A stretch of 64,000 nt of DNA from CAWGOF01 sp963824225 (GTDB lineage Bacteria; Acidobacteriota; Polarisedimenticolia; Polarisedimenticolales; Polarisedimenticolaceae). Location of the stretch: NCBI GenBank assembly GCA_963824225.1, contig CAWGOF010000003.1, forward strand, positions 3,286,001-3,350,000, in the 5' to 3' direction. Positions within the stretch are counted from its first letter, which is position 1, and each line of letters begins with the position of its first letter. Shown one piece after another: positions 9,166 through 15,752 of the stretch. A model generated the notes under the pieces. That model was given only the letters and a program-made list of their open reading frames with translations. It was not told the DNA's origin and searched no databases. Position numbers and translations under genes: made by a program.

Positions 9166-9219
9166 GTTGCCGGCGGACTCATAACCCGTGGGCCCCAGGT
9201 TCGAGTCCTGGTGGGGGCA
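9166..9219 (+). tRNA. tRNA-Met(CAT)-like 3' half, truncated remnant
   Basis: The segment has exact tRNA spacing from the anticodon arm to the discriminator base. An anticodon loop CTCATAA lies in a 5-bp arm, with one A-C mismatch next to the loop. A 5-base variable loop (GGGCC), a T arm CCAGG-TTCGAGT-CCTGG, and the 3' acceptor strand TGGGGGC plus A follow. No D arm or matching 5' acceptor strand (GCCCCCA expected) is found upstream; the sequence there is the regulator-tail repeat. It is therefore not a functional tRNA gene. tRNA 3' halves are what tRNA-targeting integrases leave at attachment sites, which fits the accessory nature of this region. Confidence 0.75.
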
Positions 9220-9273
9220 TCCGGGCAACTCGTTGCGTTGCGCACCGGGTCTGCTTAGAGGTTGAGCCCGCAG

Positions 9274-9570
9274 CTACCTACCACGTTTCCAAGAGTCCGG
9301 GTCACGATGAAGGTGAATGACAGCGAGCACGTCGACCCGATTCTCGGATGTCGAGAAGTAGACGCAATACGGAAAACGACGGGTCAGTCCACGTCGGACG
9401 CCGGGCTCGATCGTCGGAAACTGATCGGGTGCTTCGACAACTCGCCGGAACAGGTCGTCGATCTTCGCCAGGAAGGCGCGTCCCAACCCCGACCGGCTAG
9501 AGGCGTACCAGGCCGCCGCAGCCGCGATATCGTCCTGCGCGCCCGGCAGGAGGAACAGGCGACGGCTCAT
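9274..9570 (-). CDS. RelE/ParE-family toxin of a type II toxin-antitoxin pair
   Basis: A 98-residue protein with the RelE/ParE pattern: an N-terminal LLPGAQDDIAAAAAWYASSRSGLGRAFLAKIDDLF, then RRGLTRRFPYCVYFSTSENRVDVLAVIHLHRDPDSW. The final strand VIHLHRDPDSW is typical of plasmid-stabilisation toxins of the ParE subgroup. Family members either cleave ribosome-bound mRNA (RelE) or inhibit gyrase (ParE); the basic residues alone do not decide which. The start overlaps the upstream antitoxin stop by ATGA (9567-9570), so the two are co-translated with the antitoxin first, the usual order for this group. Confidence 0.88.
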   Translation of the reverse strand: MSRRLFLLPGAQDDIAAAAAWYASSRSGLGRAFLAKIDDLFRRVVEAPDQFPTIEPGVRRGLTRRFPYCVYFSTSENRVDVLAVIHLHRDPDSWKRGR

Positions 9571-9806
9571 TCCTCGCGCAATCGGCCTGTGATCTCTTCT
9601 TTCGCCTTTTCCCAGGGTATGGTGTTACTGGGATCGGACGCGAGCTCCGCAAGGCGCTTCCGGATGATCTCTCTGTGCCAGGCTGGCACTGGGACGTTCT
9701 CAGGAGCCGTAGCGACACGGTCCCACAGGGACTGCAGATAGTCGATCTGTTCGTCGACGCTCAATTCGTCGAAACCCGGCGGCGGATTGGGGAGTGGTGT
9801 CGACAT
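9567..9806 (-). CDS. Addiction-module antitoxin of the small alpha-helical family
   Basis: A 79-residue acidic protein. Its core DELSVDEQIDYLQSLWDRVATAPENVPVPAWHREIIRKRLAEL followed by IPWEKAKEEITGRL matches the addiction-module component family that partners ParE/RelE toxins. Antitoxins of this type bind and neutralise the toxin and usually repress the operon. The ATG at 9806 was preferred over upstream in-frame codons because the residues before it are unrelated and extend into repeat copy 3. A palindrome ACTCGCGAGT lies 11 bases upstream of the start. The gene lies between repeat copies 2 and 3. Confidence 0.85.
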   Translation of the reverse strand: MSTPLPNPPPGFDELSVDEQIDYLQSLWDRVATAPENVPVPAWHREIIRKRLAELASDPSNTIPWEKAKEEITGRLREE

Positions 9807-9816
9807 TGACCGACTC

Positions 9817-9830
9817 ACTCGCGAGTATAC
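9817..9830 (-). promoter_or_regulatory. Likely promoter/operator of the toxin-antitoxin pair
   Basis: Just upstream of the antitoxin start, the perfect palindrome ACTCGCGAGT (9817-9826) overlaps GTATAC (9825-9830). On the minus strand this reads GTATACTCGCGAGT and supplies a TATACT -10-like hexamer. A palindrome overlapping the core promoter is what an autorepressing antitoxin would bind. The symmetry is seen directly; promoter activity is inferred, and no clear -35 box was identified. Confidence 0.45.
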
Positions 9831-9913
9831 GGCGATCGAGCCTCTCCGGCCAAGCGATCCGCTGAGCGGGTTGCGAGCCCGGTACGGGATCGCAGCGTGG
9901 CCATGCGTGAGGA

Positions 9914-10032
9914 CGCTCAAGCGCTCGAACGGCGTGCGCAAGGAGGCCGCGCGGCTCCTGGGGATCGATCCGCGCAACCTGCCGTACTACCCGCGCAAGC
10001 ACGGGATCGACGCGTCGGTGATCGACGGCTGC
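9914..10032 (+). repeat. Regulator 3'-end repeat, copy 3 (full length, stop lost)
   Basis: This 119-base copy aligns without gaps to the end of the NtrC-family gene (8313-8431). By eye there are four substitutions, one of which changes the stop TGA to TGC, so the frame reads on. It would still encode the helix-turn-helix RSNGVRKEAARLLGID, but no receiver or AAA+ domain precedes it. Similarity to copy 1 continues weakly after the stop (CCCGGGCGGA). Confidence 0.85.
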
Positions 10033-10115
10033 CGTCCCCGGGCGGACACCTCGCGCGGTGGGCCACGCGATAGAATGGAAACCTCCGGCGTCCACCCCGG
10101 AGCAACGAGGTCACG

Positions 10116-10409
10116 GTGCCGGCACCCGGAGCGACGCGACCCTCGGGCTACCGCCCACAATCGGCCGACACGGACGAGGCCACGGAGCGGTGCCTATTCG
10201 CGCGGCTCCGGACCCTGCCGCCGTGGCGCAAGGCCGAGATGCTCTCCGCCTCGACCCGCGCCGCGTCCGAGCTGGCGATGGCTGGTGTCCGCCTGCGCCA
10301 TCCCGCCGCGCTCTCCGGGGAGCTGCGCAAGCGCTTCGCCGCGCTCGTTCTTGGGCGCGACGCTGCGATGGCTCTGTTCGGCTGGGACCCGGAGCGGGAA
10401 GGGTGGTGA
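10116..10409 (+). CDS. Small conserved partner protein of a nucleotidyltransferase pair
   Basis: A 97-residue protein without a signal peptide. The core LPPWRKAEMLSASTRAASELAMAGVRLRHPAALSGELRKRFAALVLGRDAAMALFGWDP resembles small proteins found directly upstream of AbiEii-like nucleotidyltransferases in many soil and deltaproteobacterial genomes. They share an ALA..G.R.RHP....EL..R.AAL.LG core, and no function is assigned. The GTG at 10116 is preceded by AACGAGG. Its stop overlaps the next gene's GTG start (GTGA at 10406-10409), so the two are translationally coupled. The arrangement looks like a toxin-antitoxin operon, but that is inference. Confidence 0.7.
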   Translation: MPAPGATRPSGYRPQSADTDEATERCLFARLRTLPPWRKAEMLSASTRAASELAMAGVRLRHPAALSGELRKRFAALVLGRDAAMALFGWDPEREGW

Positions 10410-10961
10410 CGTCGCCCGATCCGGTGGAACTCGCGCTGATCCTCGGCCGGGTTCTCGAGCGCCTTGGCGTGCGCTACTGCATCGGCGGGTCCGTCGCGTC
10501 GTCCGTGTACGGTGAGGTCCGCACCACGCTTGACGTCGACGTGATCGCGGAGCTGGGCCAGCAGCACGTGGACGCTCTGGTCGCCGCGACTCGAGCTGAC
10601 TTCTACATCCTCGACGAAGCGGTGCGCCGGGCCGTGCGCGACAAGTCGAGCTTCAACCTGATCCACGAGGAGATGCTGGTCAAGGCCGACGTGTACGTGT
10701 CGCCCGACGACCCGCTGCACCGGGAGCAGTTCGCGCGTAGCCGCCGCATCGCTCTGCGCGTAGCCGGGGTCCGAAGTCCAGATGGCCTCGCCCGAAGACG
10801 TCGTGATCCACAAGCTCCGCTGGCAGTGGCGCGATGTCCTCGGCGTACTGAAGGTGCAGGGCGACGGGCTCGACCGTGCATACCTCCTCCGCACCGCGGG
10901 CGAGTTGGACCTCACCGATCTGCTGGCGCGAGCGTTGTCGGAGGCGGGCATCGACGGCTGA
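10406..10961 (+). pseudogene. AbiEii-like nucleotidyltransferase with a frameshift
   Basis: The N-terminal two thirds encode a nucleotidyltransferase-fold protein. It has VLERLGVRYCIGGSVASSVYG (the GGS motif), TTLDVDVIAEL (the catalytic D.D), and a Lys/Asp-rich VKADVYVSP. At the GGGG run 10766-10769 the frame breaks: removing one G gives the expected continuation SEVQMASPEDVVIHKLRWQWRDVLGVLKVQGDGLD...SEAGIDG, ending in TGA at 10959-10961. Repaired, the protein has about 184 residues. The frame as written runs on into the sulfatase gene and is spurious. An indel in a G run suggests a sequencing artefact, though real decay is possible. The gene ends in ATCGACGGCTGA, the same 12-mer that ends the regulator-tail repeats, and stops 4 bases from the convergent sulfatase. 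Confidence 0.8.
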
Positions 10962-10965
10962 GCGC

Positions 10966-13329
10966 TTACCGGACCTCGACGAGCACCTTCTCGATCTTGC
11001 CGCTGAACTCGTTGCCGCGCTGCTTGTACGCGGAGCTCACGTTGGTCCCTTCGTCCACGCCGACGTCCGCGGCGTCGTCGGCCGAGAAGATGTTGGCATT
11101 GGTCCGCTCGACGCGTCCGGATCCGACCTTCTTGCCGTTGACGTAGATCGTGCCCGTTCCGCCCTTGCCGCGTCCGTTGCCGTCGTAGGCGAAGTCGAGC
11201 TTGATCGTCACCTTGCCCGACCCGAGCCGCTCGCTGCCGTTGACCGTGTACTCCTGAAGACCGACGAAGTTGTACGTGTAGGCCGGCTTCCCGTCCTTGA
11301 CGTACAGGCTCCACCCACCGAAACGGCCGCCCTGGCACAGGATCACGCCCTCGGCGCCGCTCGCCGGAACCTCGACGTCGGCGGTGATCGTCACCGATTG
11401 GTTCTTCACGTTGATGAACGCGTTCTCCATCATTCCCCGCATGCCCTCGTAGACCGTGAGCGACTTGCGGCCGGCCATCAGATCGGGGCGACCGGCCATG
11501 GCGGGATCGAACCGTTCGAGCACACGGTCGTCGATCGGCAGCACCCGGTAGCGCTCCGCCTCCTTCATGAACAGCGCCTGCAGCTCCTTGAGCTTGGCGG
11601 GATTGCTGGCCGCGACGTCGGTGCTTTCGCTGAAATCCTCGTCCACGTGGTACAGCTCCCACACATCCTCGGCGAGCTTGTGCCGTGGTGCGGCTTCCCA
11701 CGGCGCCTTGTGCACGGTCGCGGCGACCCAGCCGTCGTGGTAGATCGCCCGGTTGCCGAAGATCTCGAAATACTGCGTCTTGTGCCGGCCCGCGGCCTTG
11801 GCATCGTCGAACGTGTACATGATGCTGACACCGGCCATCGGCTCCTGCGCCACACCGTTGACCGTCTTCGGCTCCGGTACCCCCGCCGCCTCGAGCACGG
11901 TCGGTGCGATGTCGACGACGTGCTGGAACTGGCTGCGCACTTCGCCTCGGGCCTTGATGCGGGCGGGCCAGCTGACGACGAGCGGATTCCGCGTGCCGCC
12001 GAAGTTCGAGGCGACCTGCTTGGTCCACATGAACGGCGTGTTGCCGGCCACGGCCCAGCCCGCCGCCATGTGCGGGAAGGTCTCGGGGCCGCCCCACTTG
12101 TCGATGTTCTTCAGCATGTCGGGCACCGTCTCGGCGACGCCGTTGAAATACGTCATCTCGTTGAACATGCCGAACATGCCGCCTTCGGCGCTCGAGCCGT
12201 TGTCGCCTACGACGTACAGGATCAGCGTGTTGTTGAGCTCGCCGAGGCCCTCGATCGCGTCCACCACGCGGCCGATCTCGTGGTCGGTATGGGCGGCGAA
12301 TGCGGCGTACACCTCCATCTGGCGCGCGAAGAGTCTCTTCTCGTCGGCCGTGAGCTTGTCCCAATCCTTGATGTCGGCGGGCTTGGCCGCCAGCTTGGTG
12401 CTCTGGGGAACGATGCCCATCTGCTTCTGCCGGGCGAACGTCTCCTCGCGGTACTTGTCCCACCCGCTGTCGAATTTGCCCTTGAACTTCGCGATCCAGT
12501 CCTTCGGCACGTGATGCGGCGCATGCGTGGCGCCGGTCGCGAAGTACGTGAAGAACGGCTTGTCCGGCGTCAGCGACTGCTGGCCCCGGATCCACTGGAT
12601 CGCCTGGTTCGTCATGTCGGTGGTGAAGTGGTAGTTCGGGTCGTGCGGCACCTCCACCTTGATCGTGCCGTCGAACACCAGCGGAGCCCACTGATTGGTC
12701 TCGCCACCGATGAAGCCGTAGAACTTGTCGAATCCGGAGTGCGTGGGCCAGCGATCGAATGGTCCGGACACGCTCACTTCCCACGGCGCTGTCTCGTGAT
12801 ACTTGCCGAAGGCGGACGTGCTGTAGCCGTTCTGGCGCAGGATCTCGGCCAGCGGCGTGACGCTCTGCGGCCGTACGCCCGTATTGCCCGGGAACGCCGT
12901 GGCAACCTCCATGATCGCGCCCGCGTTGTTCGTATGGTGGTTGCGACCGGTCAGCAGGGCCACGCGCGACGGCGAGCACAGCGCCGTGGTGTGGAACCGG
13001 TTGTACTTGAGCCCTCTTGCGGCAAGGCGATCGAGCGTCGGCATGGGAATGCCGCCCCCGAACGTGCTCGGGTGCCCGAAGCCGATGTCGTCGATCAGGA
13101 ACACGATGACGTTCGGCGCGCTCGGAGGCGCCTTCACATCGAACCGCGGCGGCGCCGTGGCACTGCGCGCGTCGAGCTCGGTGGCCCGCGGATAGTCGGG
13201 CTCCGCGATCGGCAGCACCGTGCGATCGAGCTTGGCCGCGGATGCCGCATCGACCTGCTTCCAGGCGACGTAGCCGAGCGTGGCCAAGACCGTGAACGCG
13301 AGCACAGTACGAGTGGCTGTTCTTCTCAT
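10966..13329 (-). CDS. Arylsulfatase, exported, type I (formylglycine) sulfatase
   Basis: A 787-residue sulfatase that hydrolyses sulfate esters in the periplasm or outside the cell. An N-terminal membrane/signal segment (VLAFTVLATLGYVAW) is followed by the alkaline-phosphatase-superfamily core, with metal ligands in VIVFLIDDIGFG (Asp about 80-81). The sulfatase signature ALCSPSRVALLTGRNHH has Cys about 118, which must be converted to formylglycine. Later come HAPHHVPKDWI and ILYVVGDNGSS. The C-terminal ~200 residues form a beta-rich domain found in long bacterial arylsulfatases. No formylglycine-generating enzyme is in the window. The start has AAGGA upstream. It is last in a minus-strand group with the barrel protein 51 bases upstream. 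Confidence 0.93.
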   Translation of the reverse strand: MRRTATRTVLAFTVLATLGYVAWKQVDAASAAKLDRTVLPIAEPDYPRATELDARSATAPPRFDVKAPPSAPNVIVFLIDDIGFGHPSTFGGGIPMPTLDRLAARGLKYNRFHTTALCSPSRVALLTGRNHHTNNAGAIMEVATAFPGNTGVRPQSVTPLAEILRQNGYSTSAFGKYHETAPWEVSVSGPFDRWPTHSGFDKFYGFIGGETNQWAPLVFDGTIKVEVPHDPNYHFTTDMTNQAIQWIRGQQSLTPDKPFFTYFATGATHAPHHVPKDWIAKFKGKFDSGWDKYREETFARQKQMGIVPQSTKLAAKPADIKDWDKLTADEKRLFARQMEVYAAFAAHTDHEIGRVVDAIEGLGELNNTLILYVVGDNGSSAEGGMFGMFNEMTYFNGVAETVPDMLKNIDKWGGPETFPHMAAGWAVAGNTPFMWTKQVASNFGGTRNPLVVSWPARIKARGEVRSQFQHVVDIAPTVLEAAGVPEPKTVNGVAQEPMAGVSIMYTFDDAKAAGRHKTQYFEIFGNRAIYHDGWVAATVHKAPWEAAPRHKLAEDVWELYHVDEDFSESTDVAASNPAKLKELQALFMKEAERYRVLPIDDRVLERFDPAMAGRPDLMAGRKSLTVYEGMRGMMENAFINVKNQSVTITADVEVPASGAEGVILCQGGRFGGWSLYVKDGKPAYTYNFVGLQEYTVNGSERLGSGKVTIKLDFAYDGNGRGKGGTGTIYVNGKKVGSGRVERTNANIFSADDAADVGVDEGTNVSSAYKQRGNEFSGKIEKVLVEVR

Positions 13330-13380
13330 CCGGATGTCCTTTCGGAGTTCGGGGGTGACCCGGGCCGCGGGCCCTTTATA

Positions 13381-14205
13381 TCAGAACCGGATGGCGAACC
13401 CGAGGCCGGGCCCCGAGAACGAGACGTCGCTTTCGACGGTCAAGCCGGGACCGCTCGAGTTCTCGATCTCGATGGCGAAGTGCTGGTACAGCAGGTCGAG
13501 GCCGAACTTCCGGTTCTTGCCGAACCACACGCCGACCCCGGCCGTGGCGGTCCAGCTCAGATCCGTGTCGCCCGTCCCCACGTCGCCGCGCACCTGGAGC
13601 TGCCAGCGCTCTGCGAACGGGAAACCGAACCTTGCGCCGATGAAGCCGTTGAGGAACGTGTCCGCGGTCCCGAGCGAGGTCGCCGCGGGCGTGGGCGTGG
13701 ATCGTGTCACGTCGACCTGCGCCTCGTAGTCGACGACGCGGACGCCGAGAAACACGTTGAGCCACGACTGGTCGCCGGAGAGCCGGTAGAATCCGGCGGC
13801 CTCGTACTTGCCCATCGACAGCTCCGAGTCCACGTCGGCGCCATCGGGCAGGAGCGGCGGGTTCGGTGCGCTGGTCGCCGAGTCGGACAGGGACATGTAC
13901 AGGCCGTCGACGAAGAAGCCGGCCTTGCCGGCGCGCCCCTCGAAGTGCAGCATGCCGGCAACGTCGAGCTTGTCCAGCAGATCCTCGAAGCTGAGGTCGC
14001 CGCCGAACACGGGCTCGTCGTTCGCCGACACGTCCAGCGACACGCCTGCGCCCCACAGGTACGGCACGACGGTCCACGCCCACGTCGATGCGTCGGCCGG
14101 CGTTGCGGCGGTCGTTTGTGCCGATACCTGCGCGAGCGTGCCGAGGACGACCCACCCGACGACGATGCGTGACGACCGCGCGATGGCAGACGCGTGTCCC
14201 GTCAC
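13381..14205 (-). CDS. Outer-membrane beta-barrel protein, exported
   Basis: A 274-residue protein with a signal peptide (IVVGWVVLGTLAQVSAQ) and a body rich in short amphipathic strands: WAWTVVPYLWGAGVSLDV, GKAGFFVDGLYMSL, WLNVFLGVRVVDYEAQV, FLNGFIGARFGFPF. The C-terminus PGLGFAIRF has the terminal Phe of barrel proteins. The WTVVPYLWGAG opening is common in conserved proteins of unknown function from proteobacteria. The GTG at 14205 overlaps the stop of the upstream Ig-like gene (GTGA), indicating coupled translation. Its position upstream of the sulfatase suggests, without proof, a role in uptake or surface handling of the same substrate. Confidence 0.8.
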   Translation of the reverse strand: MTGHASAIARSSRIVVGWVVLGTLAQVSAQTTAATPADASTWAWTVVPYLWGAGVSLDVSANDEPVFGGDLSFEDLLDKLDVAGMLHFEGRAGKAGFFVDGLYMSLSDSATSAPNPPLLPDGADVDSELSMGKYEAAGFYRLSGDQSWLNVFLGVRVVDYEAQVDVTRSTPTPAATSLGTADTFLNGFIGARFGFPFAERWQLQVRGDVGTGDTDLSWTATAGVGVWFGKNRKFGLDLLYQHFAIEIENSSGPGLTVESDVSFSGPGLGFAIRF

Positions 14206-15686
14206 GGACAGGGCGAGCCGACCGTCCGCGCCGTGCCGTAGCTGCTGTAGCCCAGGCCCATCTCGGTGCCGCTGCTCGTGTAGCTCACGAGGTAGTGGAA
14301 CCCGATCTCGGCGAGCGTCGGCGACGCCGCATCGACGAACGTCGTGTCGGTCAGGTTCGCGTCGGTCGAGTTGCGGCACGTGCCATAGCCGCCGTCGGGG
14401 AGCTGGTCGATCGGTCCGAGGTCGATCATCCCGGCGAGCGTGCCGCGGTACACGTTGTACCGGTCGGCGATCGAGATCGCGTCCCAGGTCACGGTGGTCT
14501 TGTTCGTGAACCGGATCGTCGTCTCGACCTCTCCGTTCGCGCAGTCGACGTCGAGCTGCTGCGCCGGCGTCGTGACGAACTCGTTGCCTACGACGTCGAC
14601 GAGCTGCACGTCGACGTCCCACAGCCCGCCCGCGCTGTAACGCGGGATCACCGCGCTGCACTGGAACGTGCCGCTCTGGCGCGTACCGCTCGTCGGGTTG
14701 GCCGCCGTGCACTCCTGCGACTGGGACAGGAACGGGTTGACCGGATCGGTGTAGCTGAACGCGCACGACGCCGTTGCGACCCCCGACAGCGTGTCGGCCA
14801 CGGTGAACGAGCACGTCACGACGCTGACGCCGTCGCCCGTCGTGATCGACGTCGGAAGAAACGTGAACGCATTGAGGGACGGCGCAATGATGTCCTCGGG
14901 GGTCGCGGTCACGACCAGCGGAGCCACGCCGGGGGAGGCGACGAAGTTGCCCACGCGGTCACGCAGGAAGACGGTCGGCTGCCAGTTCCCGGCGTCCGAG
15001 TACCGGAACATCGGAAACGTGCAGGCGAACACGCCGTTCTGCCGCGTGCCGGACGACGGGGCGATCGAGACGCAGCCGCGACCCTGATTCGATCCCGGGG
15101 CCTCGAACGCGCAGAACGCCACGTCGACGCCCGAGAGCGCGTCGGTCACCGTCATCGTGCACGTGACGTTCTGGCTCGCGGCCGACACGTTGACGCTGGG
15201 CGGGTTGATTGTGAAGTTGGTCAGCGTCGGGGCGAGCGTATCGGGGGTCGAGGTCACGGTGACCTGGTACGAAAACCCCAGGGACTGCGGCTGGTAGCTC
15301 ATCTGGTTCCCGACCGCGTCGACGAGGGTGACCTGCTGCGCCGTCCAAACGCCGGACTCGGAGAACGCGGGGAACGTCACGTCGCACGAGAATGTCCCGT
15401 TGACCGGCGAGCCCGAGGTCGGCGTGGTCGCAGCGCAGCTCGCGGTCTGCATGAACGACGGCGAGAAGAACGTGCACGACGCGGAAGCAGTACCCGACAG
15501 GTCGTCGGTCACGACCATGTTGCAGCGCACCGTCTGGGGCGCCGACGTCGTGTTGATCGCCGACGGGGTGAAGGTGAAGCCGGTCAGCTCGGGGAAGAGC
15601 TCGTCGCACTCGGCGCGGGCCGGGCCGAGGCCGAGACCGAGGCCGACAACCAGGACAGACGACAACACGATGGCGCGACGGCGCAT
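14202..15686 (-). CDS. Exported protein with three cysteine-bearing Ig-like repeats
   Basis: A 494-residue protein with signal peptide MRRRAIVLSSVLVVGLGLGLGPARA. The mature part has three similar modules of about 110 residues. Each opens with LT.FT..P..I.....Q.V.C.M.VTD.LSG..., contains SGT...G.F.C...P.....G.W...V.L.D.VGN, and carries regularly spaced cysteines. A last ~100-residue part with WDAISIADRYNVYRG looks like a fibronectin-type region. Such repeats are typical of surface or secreted adhesive proteins; no catalytic motif is seen. It is the first gene of a coupled pair with the barrel protein downstream (GTGA overlap). Ligand unknown. Confidence 0.75.
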   Translation of the reverse strand: MRRRAIVLSSVLVVGLGLGLGPARAECDELFPELTGFTFTPSAINTTSAPQTVRCNMVVTDDLSGTASASCTFFSPSFMQTASCAATTPTSGSPVNGTFSCDVTFPAFSESGVWTAQQVTLVDAVGNQMSYQPQSLGFSYQVTVTSTPDTLAPTLTNFTINPPSVNVSAASQNVTCTMTVTDALSGVDVAFCAFEAPGSNQGRGCVSIAPSSGTRQNGVFACTFPMFRYSDAGNWQPTVFLRDRVGNFVASPGVAPLVVTATPEDIIAPSLNAFTFLPTSITTGDGVSVVTCSFTVADTLSGVATASCAFSYTDPVNPFLSQSQECTAANPTSGTRQSGTFQCSAVIPRYSAGGLWDVDVQLVDVVGNEFVTTPAQQLDVDCANGEVETTIRFTNKTTVTWDAISIADRYNVYRGTLAGMIDLGPIDQLPDGGYGTCRNSTDANLTDTTFVDAASPTLAEIGFHYLVSYTSSGTEMGLGYSSYGTARTVGSPCP

Positions 15687-15752
15687 GAGCCACCCCCGAG
15701 ATGCAACCCCAGGGGAGACATACGCGTGTTCGCCGCGCCCGTCAAGTTAGCG

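Larger units (their letters stand above)
8991..9273. other. Gene-free mosaic spacer with a repeat copy and a tRNA remnant
   Basis: About 280 bases between the netrin-like gene and the toxin gene contain no supportable gene. The first ~85 bases show nothing recognisable. Bases 9075-9158 are a deleted copy of the regulator 3' end, and about 9166-9219 is the 3' half of a methionine-type tRNA. The rest is a short spacer before the convergent toxin gene stop at 9274. The mixture of unrelated gene ends suggests a scar of recombination. Confidence 0.7.
9807..10115. other. Intergenic region holding repeat copy 3 and two opposed promoters
   Basis: These ~310 bases separate the leftward toxin-antitoxin pair from the rightward nucleotidyltransferase unit. 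They hold the antitoxin operator at 9817-9830, about 80 bases with nothing recognisable, the regulator-tail repeat copy 3 (9914-10032), and a short leader before the GTG at 10116. In that leader GATAGAATGG (about 10069-10078) contains a TAGAAT that could serve as a -10 box, and AACGAGG just before the start is the probable ribosome site. Confidence 0.5.

Noticed and set aside
9166..9219. Functional tRNA-Met gene
   Set aside because: The D arm and 5' acceptor strand are missing and one anticodon-stem pair is mismatched; only a 3' half is present.
9787..10515. A 242-residue protein containing the Fis-type helix-turn-helix of repeat copy 3
   Set aside because: It starts in intergenic sequence, has no receiver or ATPase domain and runs out of frame into the next two genes; the helix-turn-helix is there only because of the duplication.
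8313..10961. Integron cassette array
   Set aside because: The repeats are derived from a gene end and lack attC-type paired simple sites, and no integron integrase is visible.
13362..13374. Rho-independent terminator (GGGCCGCGGGCCC followed by TTTAT)
   Set aside because: The short T stretch lies on the plus strand while both flanking genes are on the minus strand, so it would not terminate them; probably chance in GC-rich sequence.
10876..14172. Long plus-strand open frame opposite the sulfatase
   Set aside because: Antisense shadow; the sulfatase has a complete active-site signature on the minus strand.
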